This document shows positions 51,701 to 61,737 of a stretch of 64,000 nucleotides of DNA, piece after piece. The stretch covers positions 8,216,501 through 8,280,500 of the forward strand of contig CM043967.1 in assembly GCA_014529385.2 (NCBI GenBank), written 5' to 3'. Source of the stretch: Adiantum capillus-veneris (Eukaryota; Streptophyta; Polypodiopsida; Polypodiales; Pteridaceae). The notes below the pieces were generated by a model that was given only the letters and a program-made list of their open reading frames with translations, ran no database searches and had not been told where the DNA came from. The stretch's first letter is position 1. The number at the start of each line of letters is the position of its first letter. The translations under genes were made by a program, and so were the position numbers.

Positions 51701-52300
51701 TTCCTTCTACATCAGCTAAAGAAATGGCTACCCAAATCAATTGACAATAACTTGGAGATACATATGCAAATCCAACATACTTATCAAGAGAAAATCTTAC
51801 ATTCAAGGACAACAACCAAGCTTCATCAAACACGGGAACAATGAAGGATGTCATACAAATATAGTGGACAAGCAATGAGAGATAGTAAGAGAGCTATCCA
51901 CAACAATAAGAAGTAGCTTGCACGGTTTCTTAAAAATGGTGAACTATTGTATATGACTCGCATTGCATTGGAGCCAAAGAGATAAGGTCCTTCATTAAGT
52001 CAACAACAAAAGAATCTCAGTTCAAAGGTAGGCACATCAAAAGAAATATTCATGGCCAAAAGTGGCAAGAAAAAGAGGAATGGGCAGTAAGATGCGATAT
52101 TGCCTTGAAAAGTGAAGTCTAACACATGCATCAACCAGACCACATGAGATATGAAGCACTCAAGAAGGAGCACCATCTACACAAAGAAATTCCCAAGCTA
52201 AAGAACAACCTTGAAGAAAAAGATAAAGATAACCTTAATGGCAAGACTACACATGGTCATGTCAAGGGATGACATGAGCTAGGAAGAGGCTGAACGCTCA
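48731..52300 (+). other. decayed Gln/Ser/Lys-rich retroelement sequence
   Basis: Many short plus-strand frames rich in Gln, Ser, Lys and Thr (for example 49973-50170, 50221-50514, 50807-51019), separated by stops and shifts. Composition is like 1450-2051. No RT or integrase motif could be found. It is most simply the remains of one gypsy element lacking its enzymatic core. Confidence 0.35.
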
Positions 52301-53030
52301 CCCACCTAGTCCAACGTCACATTTATACTCTATTATTTTTTTTAAATAGTGTAGTTACATTGTGTGTAGATCCTAAATTCAGAGTAGCAAGTCAATTCCC
52401 TGAGTTGTAATCATGTCATGTTATGTGTAAGGCCCATGTGAGCCGACCATTGGCCATTCAGAAATCCCTAGGTATAAAAGTTAATAACCCTAATGTGAAG
52501 GGAGTATTATCTTTTGGAGAGAAATGAGCTCTGATGTATGTACGCTCAAGCAACAACGAAGCTCCAACTTGTAATCAACATAACTAATGATTCGGTAATC
52601 CGTTTTTATTTTTCAAAAAACTTGCATTGTGTTCCTCTTCCCATGGTTTTTTGCAATTTCTTACTCTAAGCTTTTCAACCTATTTTGATGGTTACAGTTT
52701 CTACTTAACCTAATCCTAAGTATTGCAATGAATCCATGAACAAAAAAAAAAACAATGCAAAATTGAAAGTGGAATAGATAATAGAATAGTACTTTCAAAG
52801 CATCCAGAAAAATGCAGAATGAAATTCCTTGAATTCCTTTTGTATCTCACTCACAACTATCTATGCCTATCAAGAGTAGATCTAGCAAGTCCCCAAGAGT
52901 CTAGCCTCTACCAAGCACTAAACCTCGAGTCTAGCTGCTTGAGTGCTAAGGTGTAAATGGAATGGAAATCAAAATCTAAATACAAGAAGGCTATGGATAC
53001 GACTAGGTCACTCACCACCTAAGGATCACT
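52301..53030. other. LTR-like remnant and leader of a reverse-strand element
   Basis: The left part has features of an LTR on the plus strand: GTATAAAAG near 52490 and a following 5'-UTR-like stretch up to about 52730, but no partner copy is present. The right part (about 52740-53030) is the region just downstream of the reverse-strand PBS at 53031-53049, so it is probably that element's leader. No gene recognised. Confidence 0.3.
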
Positions 53031-53049
53031 ATCCCTAGCAATCGCGCCA
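53031..53049 (-). other. reverse-strand primer-binding site, tRNA-Asp-like
   Basis: On the minus strand TGGCGCGATTGCTAGGGAT matches the tRNA-Asp complement at 15 of 19 positions. One base further lies the CA of an LTR end (TGTTAGTGGG on the plus strand from 53051). Confidence 0.45.
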
Positions 53050-53050
53050 A

Positions 53051-54760
53051 TGTTAGTGGGTCACTACTATCGGACATCTATAGAGTAATTGTTTGGCCTC
53101 ACATAATATCAATACTCAGGGAAGTGACTTGGATGGGGTACAAAGAATCTTTGAAGGCGTCAACCTCAAGAAGTGAACCTACAAAACAAAGCTATCATAG
53201 GCACTGGAAAATCTATCACTCTCTACTTGGGAAATCTGTCTATGTCTTGTCTCACCTCTCTAGGTCGTATGCTGCCCTCAAACAAAGGAGGTCTAAGAGG
53301 TCTAGGGGCACTATCCCACAAAGTCTGGTCATAATCCAGCAAGGTACTAAAATCACATTCCATCATGATTAAATTCTTAAAAGCTATAACAAAACTATCT
53401 AGAAAGGTTTTTCTATGGTCTAGGAATATTCTCCTATGGTTGAAATGTCAAAAAACAACCATTTATACACTCAAAATAGCAAATTTAGCTCGCACACATG
53501 CAGTCACAAAACACAATTGATTACAAGGTTCTTGTGAGTAGCCACTCTCAGTTGTATGCTTAACAACTCCCCAAAACTTTAGATAGTGATACAAAGGTTG
53601 TGTTCAAACTTAAAAATTTGAACTTTATACATGGGGCTCTTTTGGCAAGTGACCGGCTTACAAGGCTCAAAACTTAGAATCGAAGATCACAGCTCAGATT
53701 TTACAACAATATGGCTCATTAATCACCTGTTGAGTCCATCTACTAAGAGATGTGGTCGTGGAAAGACAGAGTATGATTGTGTGAGCTCAATAGTGAAGAG
53801 AGCCTTAACTCAATACCAATTGTAATCGGACTACTCAAACCCAAAATGTGTTGTAGATGTTGTGGCATTGATACAAAAAACCTTGATAGATGATGCTTCA
53901 GCGCAACACATTAGAATCTTTTGGGAGATTGGCCTAGGGGATGTAAAGAGAGGAAAAAACTTGGATGATAATGTAGGGAGAAGTCCAATCAATGCACTAC
54001 ATTACTACCTACTCAAAGCATGACACAATGGCATCAAGAACATATTCCCTATCATGTTTTTGTCATGCATATCTTAACAAAAAGTGGAGGATATTTTTTA
54101 GCAAGCCACACATTTTGTACTAGATGGACATTATCTTGGAACCCACAAAAGATGGGAAAGATGAGGAGGAGCTGGTTGAAGATGCAACATATGAAGAACA
54201 TTATAAAACCCTTAGTCATGCCCTACATATTCGTGATAGTTTTTCTATTCCCGCAAAAGTGACAAGGAGGGGATAGATTTCTACATCCTCTAGTGCACTA
54301 TGAGATAGAGTAATTTCATTGAAAGGCCATGGATAGATGCGGAAATATGATTGAGGATGTCTTCTATGTTGTGAAGGTGTTCTACTATCATATGATAAAT
54401 GAGTAGATGTTTGAGTTTCTAGATAATTGGCCAGAGGTGCATATATATTCTCACCTTTTTCATGTCCTAAGAATCCCAAGGAGACCACATTGTAAAATGT
54501 ATGCCATATCGTAGGATGTCAATGAGTCTACATGTAATAGTATTCCATTTGAGCTATAAAATTTGAGTATACACTACTAGTGAAATGTGTTGTTTTGGAT
54601 CTCTACCCTCCTCTTTTGATTTAATAAGATACTAGTATAATACTGGTATGGTACTTGTATGACATCGGTATGCTCCCCTCGTTATAGAGGGATGCTACCC
54701 TTATTAGAGTGGTATGATATCATATGATAGAAGTATGATACTAGACCAGTCAAATAGATT
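53051..54760 (-). other. presumed LTR of a reverse-strand element plus unassigned sequence
   Basis: It should begin with the reverse-strand LTR that ends at 53051, but no second copy is present, so its other end is unknown. Short frames (53124-53372, 53631-53825, 54020-54262) are not recognised. Near 54629-54675 there is a degenerate repeat of about 11 bases (ATAATACTGGT, ATGGTACTTGT, ATGACATCGGT). Confidence 0.3.
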
Positions 54761-54837
54761 ATGAGACTGGTAGAGAGACTGCTACTCATTATGCTCACTC
54801 TACTTCACTTTCCACTACAACCCTTGCTAATCTCCCT

Positions 54838-54862
54838 CTCTCTCTCTCTATCTCTCTCTCTC

Positions 54863-54916
<54 letters not shown>
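54838..54916. repeat. (CT)n microsatellite, interrupted
   Basis: CT repeat with CTAT and CTAC interruptions, followed by (AATC)3 at 54917-54928. Confidence 0.9.
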
Positions 54917-54919
<3 letters not shown>

Positions 54920-55242
54920 CAATCAATCCATGTGGTTGCTGCCTTAAGTAGTCTATTGTTACTAGCACTTAACCATCATAACAACTCCATTTTAAACAAG
55001 CACTTTCAAATGATATTGGTAAGTAATTAGTACTAGTTGTTACCATACCATTATGAATGTATACACTTGGTAGTGTTCCATACCTCTTATAGATAATGTT
55101 GAGGCTACCAAGACATAGAATGAGAACCAATCATAGTTATAATCAACCTTAATTGTTGCATCCAATGGATGATTCATATTGTCAGCACAACCAAGTCTCA
55201 ACATGTCAAGCATAAAATGATGATTTGAGATAGTGAAAATAC

Positions 55243-56296
55243 TTTAAATGCATCCAAACTTACCACAAGAATAGACCATGTTGTATTCAACATTCCTATG
55301 ATGTCAAGTTCTTTTTTAAACACCTTGGGAAAATCATGCTTATCTTTAGTAGTCTATTTCTAGTAGATTGATTTACAATTGAAGCATTGATAGCATCCTC
55401 TAAGAAAAATCTACATGCTTCTATGCTCAAAACTTGATTTATACATGCAATTTGTGCAATATGAGAAAAAATAGCTCGTAGTTATGCGTGCTTTAAATCA
55501 ATTAAATATCATAAGAAACTTACATCAAATGGATGAGCTTTCACTTGTGAATGCAGATAGCTATGCTAGCAATTGAAATTCCACATTGTACAAGGGAGAT
55601 ATGAAAAAAAAGTGAGAGGAAAGATACAATTAATGGAAGCAGTTGTCCACTCACTTTCATCATCCAAAACTTGTGTACATAGATAGCTATGCTCAAAATT
55701 GAAATGCCACACTGTACAAGGGAGATATGAACAAGAGAAGTGAGAAGGAAGATACAATCAATAGAAGCAGTTTTACACTCACTTTCATCATCCAAAACTT
55801 AGGTTTGTTTCTACAAAGTTTGGATTTTATACCCACCAAGGTTTAAAATAGAAACTTTGACTCAATCTCTGGGTAAAAGAGGGCTAATGATCACATCTAA
55901 GAGAAATATAATTACAAATTGAAAACGTTTGGCCCCATCTACCTATCATACATATATAAATGGATGGGTTCAATTACAAAATATTGGACTCAAGATAACT
56001 GAATGAGAGAAGAGGTGCTATTATCCATCAACAAGTAATGGTACAAGATTGTAGAGCTACTTAAAGATCCTTTAATGAATAAAAAATCATTCCAAGTTTG
56101 CATTACATGTATCTTGTTTATGGTGAGCTTGTGTGATGGGTTAGCGAACTACTGAAGATCGTGTTTATGAGTCAAATTTAATCTATCTTGGACCTTAATT
56201 TTCTTGAATAACAATCTAGCCTACACACACTCACTTGTGTGCACAATGTTTGTCTATCACCCACCTTAGCTAGCACAATCCCATTCCCATCAAGTG
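55243..56296 (+). mobile_element. second copy of the 26.4-kb LTR family (partial)
   Basis: 55243-55985 aligns with about 26605-27340 (shared AAATGCATCCAAACTTACCA, the approximately 124-bp tandem pair and CCCATCTACCTATCATACAT). 56255-56296 aligns with 29875-29923 (CTAGCACAATCCCATT-CCATCA). The PBS position reads TGCTATTAGAGC at 56299-56310. This copy lacks the 2.5 kb between those blocks, so either it has a deletion or the other copy an insertion. Confidence 0.55.
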
Positions 56297-56310
56297 CTAT
56301 TAGAGCTATT

Positions 56311-57284
56311 CATGTGATTAACATCTCCTAATCATCATTAGGATACTTTGTGTTTTCTCTTCTTCTCTCCCTATTGCATACCTCATGCCTAATTAGTGTT
56401 AAACCGGTAAGCATAAGCATGTTCTTGAGTTGAAAGACTCTTGGCCACTTCTCATTAGCCATTTTATGCTCAAGTATAATTAAGGTTTGTTAATTAGTGC
56501 CTAGGTGTTTCTAGTTGCATTTAGAAACATTATAAAGTGATTTTGGGGTACCTGGAGTCATAATTACTCTCTTATCAGACTCACACTTCAAGCACCACTT
56601 GTGTATGGTGATAGCCTGCAACAAGATCTTTCATTCAATCCTTCAACCTTTGCATTGATAGATTTTAGCACCATCTATTTATCTCACAAGTTTCCACATT
56701 TTCTCTCTGATTTTCAGCAGCATAAGCTTGAGTGTATCCATCTACTTTTGGATGTGTGTGTCTTTTGGGATCACTAAATGCTTCAGCACCTTTTGTGTGC
56801 TCAAGGCTATTTTTAGTACAAGCAGACCGTGTGGAGCACCCCTTATTTTGGGAGCGGTTGACTCCCTTTTGGAAGGGCCATAAGGCCGCTTTCATGTGGA
56901 GGGGGACCATACCTAAGATAGGTGGATGAACGTGAGCAAGGCAAGGAATTCCAGTTTATTGCTCAAATCGGGTCCACAAGGGGATGTTCCCATGCCCGGA
57001 TTACTAGGGCCTCCTTCCCACGGGGATCTTCAAAACCTACAAACCCCTACTAAGGGGCTCTTCACACGGGCACACCTCTAGAGCTCTAAGCCCCCCAGTA
57101 GAAGATTCAAAGGGGAGCAACATTCATATGTTTACAAAGCTTCAAAGGCCTTCAACTCAAGTGCTAAGCTTCAAGCTATTCTACGAGCCGTCAAAAGAAT
57201 TTGTTGAAGCTTTAGAGCAATGGACACTACTCCTTTATTGTGAAGAGGGGCTTCACCACCATTGAAAAGGATCTTCACAAAAGA

Positions 57285-57289
<5 letters not shown>
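56311..57289. other. no gene recognised
   Basis: The first 100 bases are leader of the preceding LTR family. The rest, including a more GC-rich part around 56820-57110, holds no frame or motif I recognise. Confidence 0.35.
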
Positions 57290-57319
<30 letters not shown>

Positions 57320-57327
57320 CCCCCCCC
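57290..57327. repeat. (CT)n followed by poly-C
   Basis: About 13 CT units running into about 11 C. It lies at the 5' edge of the LINE fragment. Confidence 0.85.
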
Positions 57328-57339
57328 GACATGTATGCT

Positions 57340-58524
57340 CATTGACAATGGTGTATCTTTGTGGAGTGGAACCAATAGATTTACATGTAGGAAACATAAT
57401 GGGGATAGTGTGATTGACTATGTACTACTCTCCAAAGCCATTATGTATCGCATATAGAGTTTTATGTCTGGTGAATGGACTCAGGAATTTGACTATGAAC
57501 CTTATGTATTGACCTTTCATGTGGAGAAGCAACTAAGCATGATAATCTCAGCCAAAGGAAAGAGAAATTATCACTATGTATGGATATCAAACGGGCACCA
57601 ATGTACACTAAAATGGTTGAGCAAAAGTTATGGATGACAAAGCTTCAAAATGACACACCATTGGAAACTAAATGGGAAGCTTTCAAGAAAGTTATTTTTT
57701 CTTGTGCCGAAAAATGCTTTGCCATAAAGCATCTCCATGGTATCAATAAAGATAGATCACGCAAAAGGTGGTTTGATAAAGAATGTCAAGATGCTCGAAA
57801 ATCCTTGATAAAGCTTGATGCAACTATGGACAAAGACAACTATCAAAGTATTTTCATACATACAAGGCATCAAAAGAAGAGAATAAGATGGGAAGTAAAG
57901 CAACAACTTTTTCAAGTCCAGGAGAAGGCACATGCATGTGGAAGATTTTGGAGAAACTTGAGGGGCAAGCGGGTTGAGAATTTTGGTAACTGAGTCTTGT
58001 GGATATGAGCACACATTGTAGGAAATTATATGAGCAAGCAAATGCTGAAAAAATTCCATCTTATGGTTCATTCCCATGTATGCCCTCTTTTTTTTACTAT
58101 TGAGAATGTATATACGCGATGGGCTTGAAAAGTTATCCACTTGCAAATCGAGAGATTTTCAAGGTATCAAGCTGGAGATGACCAAATAGATGGGAGATTT
58201 TACCCATGAGTGGATGTGTGATATGTTCAACCTTGCACTTCAACATGGTATGCCTTATGATTGGAGTACTAATTGGGTTAAGCCTTTGCATAAATGAGGG
58301 GATCCAAAGAATGTAAACAACTACCAGACTATAATGATTGAGTCTCTTATGGGAAAGTTGTTTGGGTGCATAATGGATATGAAATTGAGTGATTGGGCTG
58401 AAGAAAATGACAAGCGTGCAAAAGAGCAAGCGGGTTTTTGTCGATGCCATAGCACCATTGCTCATCTTGTCACTCTTCGTGTTCTCATGGAGGAAATTCG
58501 GTTTAAAGGCAAGCAATTGTCATA
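57340..58524 (+). pseudogene. LINE (non-LTR retrotransposon) ORF2 fragment
   Basis: The first frame (from about 57345) reads VSLWSGTNRFTCRKHNGDS then VIDYVLLSK, the end of an apurinic-type endonuclease domain (T...G.S.IDYVL). The frame 57580-57993 contains RKRWFDKECQDARKSLIKLD and RHQKKRIRWEVKQQLF, the usual linker between endonuclease and reverse transcriptase. Further on, in shifted frames, come WVKPLHKGGDPKNVNNYQTI and EQAGFCRCHSTIAHLVTLR, the first blocks of the RT domain. Such ORF2 proteins nick target DNA and copy element RNA there. The fragment stops at about 58524, before the catalytic F/Y-x-DD block, and lacks the endonuclease start. Frameshifts and stops confirm it is dead. Confidence 0.75.
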
Positions 58525-58617
58525 AAATCTAAAATCTAATATCTAATATCTAACCAACCCAAATGATTTTCTCATATTAAATTGATCACTTAATGTGGGA
58601 GAATAAACGGGAACAAG
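58525..58617. other. spacer between LINE fragment and gypsy LTR
   Basis: AT-rich; contains short repeats of AATCTAATATCTA. Confidence 0.4.
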
Positions 58618-60128
58618 TGTTAAGATATAGACATGTGCTTATAGGTCTATCTCAACACGGGGCCAATGGTAAAGGGGCCCAAATGAGAGATGGTCTATCA
58701 CAGAGCAAGGCTAACCAATGGAGCATAATACCTTAGGGTTAGCTTCATTGAAGACCTTGAATAATGTGTGTAAAAGTCCTTTGACCTTAGGTAAGCTAGG
58801 GCTGTTGAGCTTGAGACGCGGGAACCCGCCGACCCAGCTCGAGATGCTTTTCATGCTTGATGACTAAGGTGCTTGAGGTACTTGATGATTGAGGTGCTTA
58901 ATGATTGAGATGCTTGAGGTGCTTCACATGCTTGAGATGCTAGGGTTGCACTTGAGGTGACAACCCAGCCCAAGCTTAAAGTGCTTAAGAGCCAAGCTTG
59001 TGGTGGGAACTGGGCCTATGCATGAGGGGCTTGAGGTGTCAAAAAGTCAAAGATTCAATCCCTACAAGGAGGGGGAGAGCCCTACATGAGGGGGGATGAA
59101 GAGACCCACACACTCACACAAGGCATGCATGGTACAAAGAAAGCAAAAGGGACACTTGTCAAGTTCCTCCTCATGTTGCCCCCATGGTGTGCCTGAAGCC
59201 TATTGGTTGGCCACCCAAGGGGTCCAATAATAAATTAGGAGATTTAATAATTGATTTAGCATTTATCTAGCCTCTCTCTCAAAGGGTAAAGGGGGACACT
59301 TGTCTCAAGGCTACCCTTGCTGCTTGTAATGCCTCTTGCTTATGATTGGCTAGGCCTGGAGGGGTCCAATGAGCTTCAAGCATGAGCTACAAGGGGGGGT
59401 CAACCCAAGAAAGCTAGGGGGTTGCTTAGGGGGTATACTCACCCACACACACTCACAAACACTCTCATTGTGTGCTATGCAAAGTGCAAGAGCTCCCTCT
59501 CCTTCTCCAAGCAAGTAGAGGTTGAGAGCCTACACCAACACTTGAGTGCAAATCCAACCAAGAGCCATGCTTCAATGCTTAAGCTTGCCATCTCCTTCTT
59601 CTTCATTACTATTATATTATGTATGCTAGCAACAAGAGTTATGATAAGTGAGGAACTAATTCTTTCTCCTATGAAATGTTTCTTCTTTCCCTTCCCTACC
59701 CTCATTCCCTGCTAGCTCTCTCCACCTTCGAAGGTGTTTGAGGTCTTGGGACTGAGGCATGGAATAGTTAAAGATTTCTTCAAGTTTATGTTATGCTTGT
59801 GATGCATGAAGCTTTCCATCTTCATTGCATCACCTAGGTCACAAGGAACACAAAGATTGTATTGTAACAAGTCTCTCTTAATGAGAGAAATCATAATACA
59901 AATGCCTATTGGAGGGGGGACCGGCTCCACATAATCCGGTCCTCAATTGTTGTCATGTTCTCTAAATTCTCTCTCTTGCAAAAGTATTGTTCATGCCAAG
60001 TTAACTAATTGCTATGATTATGTTGCTATCTTCAACTATGTTCACCCGCTATGCTCACAAAGTCATTTCTCAAAAGTACTCTCATTAATTTCCGCTACTC
60101 TCAAGTTAAATAGGCCAATTCCATTACA
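58618..60128 (+). mobile_element. 5' LTR of Ty3/gypsy element (start tentative)
   Basis: The 3' end is secure: CCAATTCCATTACA is followed by one base and a PBS. The start is a guess at TGTTAAGATATAG, which would give 1.5 kb; the 3' LTR is outside the window, so it cannot be tested here. Part of the LTR (58850-59040) is made of repeated GAGGTGCTTGA- and GATGCTTGA-like phrases. Confidence 0.5.
58850..59035. repeat. degenerate GCTTGA-G/T repeat in the LTR
   Basis: GATGCTT, GGTGCTTGAGG, GAGATGCTTGAGGTGC, CATGCTTGAGATGC and related phrases recur about ten times with variable spacing, roughly 11-18 bases apart. This looks like a decayed minisatellite. Confidence 0.6.
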
Positions 60129-60129
60129 T

Positions 60130-60141
60130 TGGTATCAGAGC
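60130..60141 (+). other. primer-binding site, initiator-Met tRNA
   Basis: TGGTATCAGAGC, one base after the LTR's terminal CA. Followed by a leader of 400 bases before gag. Confidence 0.85.
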
Positions 60142-60542
60142 ATTTGGTTTCTCTTTTATTGCTTAAGAAGAGAGGTCCTTAAGTAGCCTATAAATGGTTG
60201 ATGTTGTTAATTATATTAGGGTAAGTGGAATTGGGATCTACTATCGGTTTTGTTGAGTCCACTATGTGGGGGATGGTGCACACCTCGGGAGCTTTGGACT
60301 TAATAATGGAGTCTTTTTAGACATGCCTACGGCTTTACCATTATTGAGCCATAAGAAGTCCGAAAGGAGCTAGCCCTCGGCAACTCTGCTATGTTAGACC
60401 TACTCCTCTACTCTCTATAATTAACCACTTTGAGCCGTGGGTGTAGATACTTATGAGCCGATTTTCAAAGGCTAAGAGGAGTGGCAACTAAGGTTTTGAA
60501 TTGCCAAAGCATACACTAAGTACATACATAAATTTTGTTAAC

Positions 60543-61704
60543 ATGGCTGACAATAATCAAGAGAGTAGAATGAACATTGATAGCTTTGATTTTGCACATG
60601 AAGGTGCTAATGATGATGCTCCCAGGTTTGTGAATTATCTCGTCACTAGGTTGCAGCAAGCTATGGGAAACCCTGCTTTGCAAGCCGAAGTTACTCAACA
60701 ACTTCGTGCTTATGGAATTTCCCTTCCTCTCCAAGAGGAGAGAGCTTAGGAGGCCTCTTGAAGAGACCCCCAAAAGAAGACTCTCTCCCATTCGAGAGGA
60801 GGAATCCAAAGAGCAAGAAAGCAATGAAAGTTTAAGTTCCTTTGAAGATGTGGCTCCACTAAGACGGCGGTCTAGACGATCACCCACTCCTCCCAAGAGG
60901 AAAAGATCAACACATAGTCCTTGTCCTCATCACTTTGAAAGGCAAGAGAGGAAACAAAGGAAGAAAAGGGTTAGGAAGAGATCCCCCTCTTCTCCTTTTT
61001 CTTCACCTTCCTCCTCTTCCGATGAAAGTTATGGCTATTCTCCTAGAGAACACAAGAGGGGAGGACATCGTAAATCATTTCCTACATGGCAAAGGTCACA
61101 AAAGCAAAAGAAGTTCAAGGAAGGAGGAAAGAGTATCTCTTTTCTCACCTATGATGGCACTTTTGGTGCTACCGATAAAGTGTTGGCCTTCATCCAGCAA
61201 TTTTATGTGGCCTTTGGAGACGAGGGCTTCACAGAGTCCTCCAAGCTATGCCATGTAGCTATGCACTTCCAAAAATCAGCTCGTCAATGGTGGGCTAGCC
61301 TTCGTGGCAATGGTGAAGCCCCAAAGACATGGAAAACTCTACGAGTTTCCATCATGAAGGACAAAGTTCTTACCGAATGGCGCAGCTTGAAGCTTTTCTC
61401 TCATGAGTCTGTCCACAAGTACGTAGACAAGTTTTGGGATTTACATCTCAAAGCTACTGTCTTTCAAAAGATAGACTTTGCTGAGCAAAGGCAGCAATTC
61501 TGTGCGGGATTACCTGAAGAGATGGCCAAATACATCAACTCTCAATGGCCTGGTACTATTAGTGAAGTAATCCATCACACCATGGTTGCTTCACGCATCA
61601 ATTTCCATCAAGGGGCTAGACGTAATGTCAAGCCCATGGAAAACAAAGACAAAAATGATGCAAAGGGGAAAACCAATGTTCAAAATACTTCCCAAGTCAC
61701 TTCC

Positions 61705-61737
<33 letters not shown>

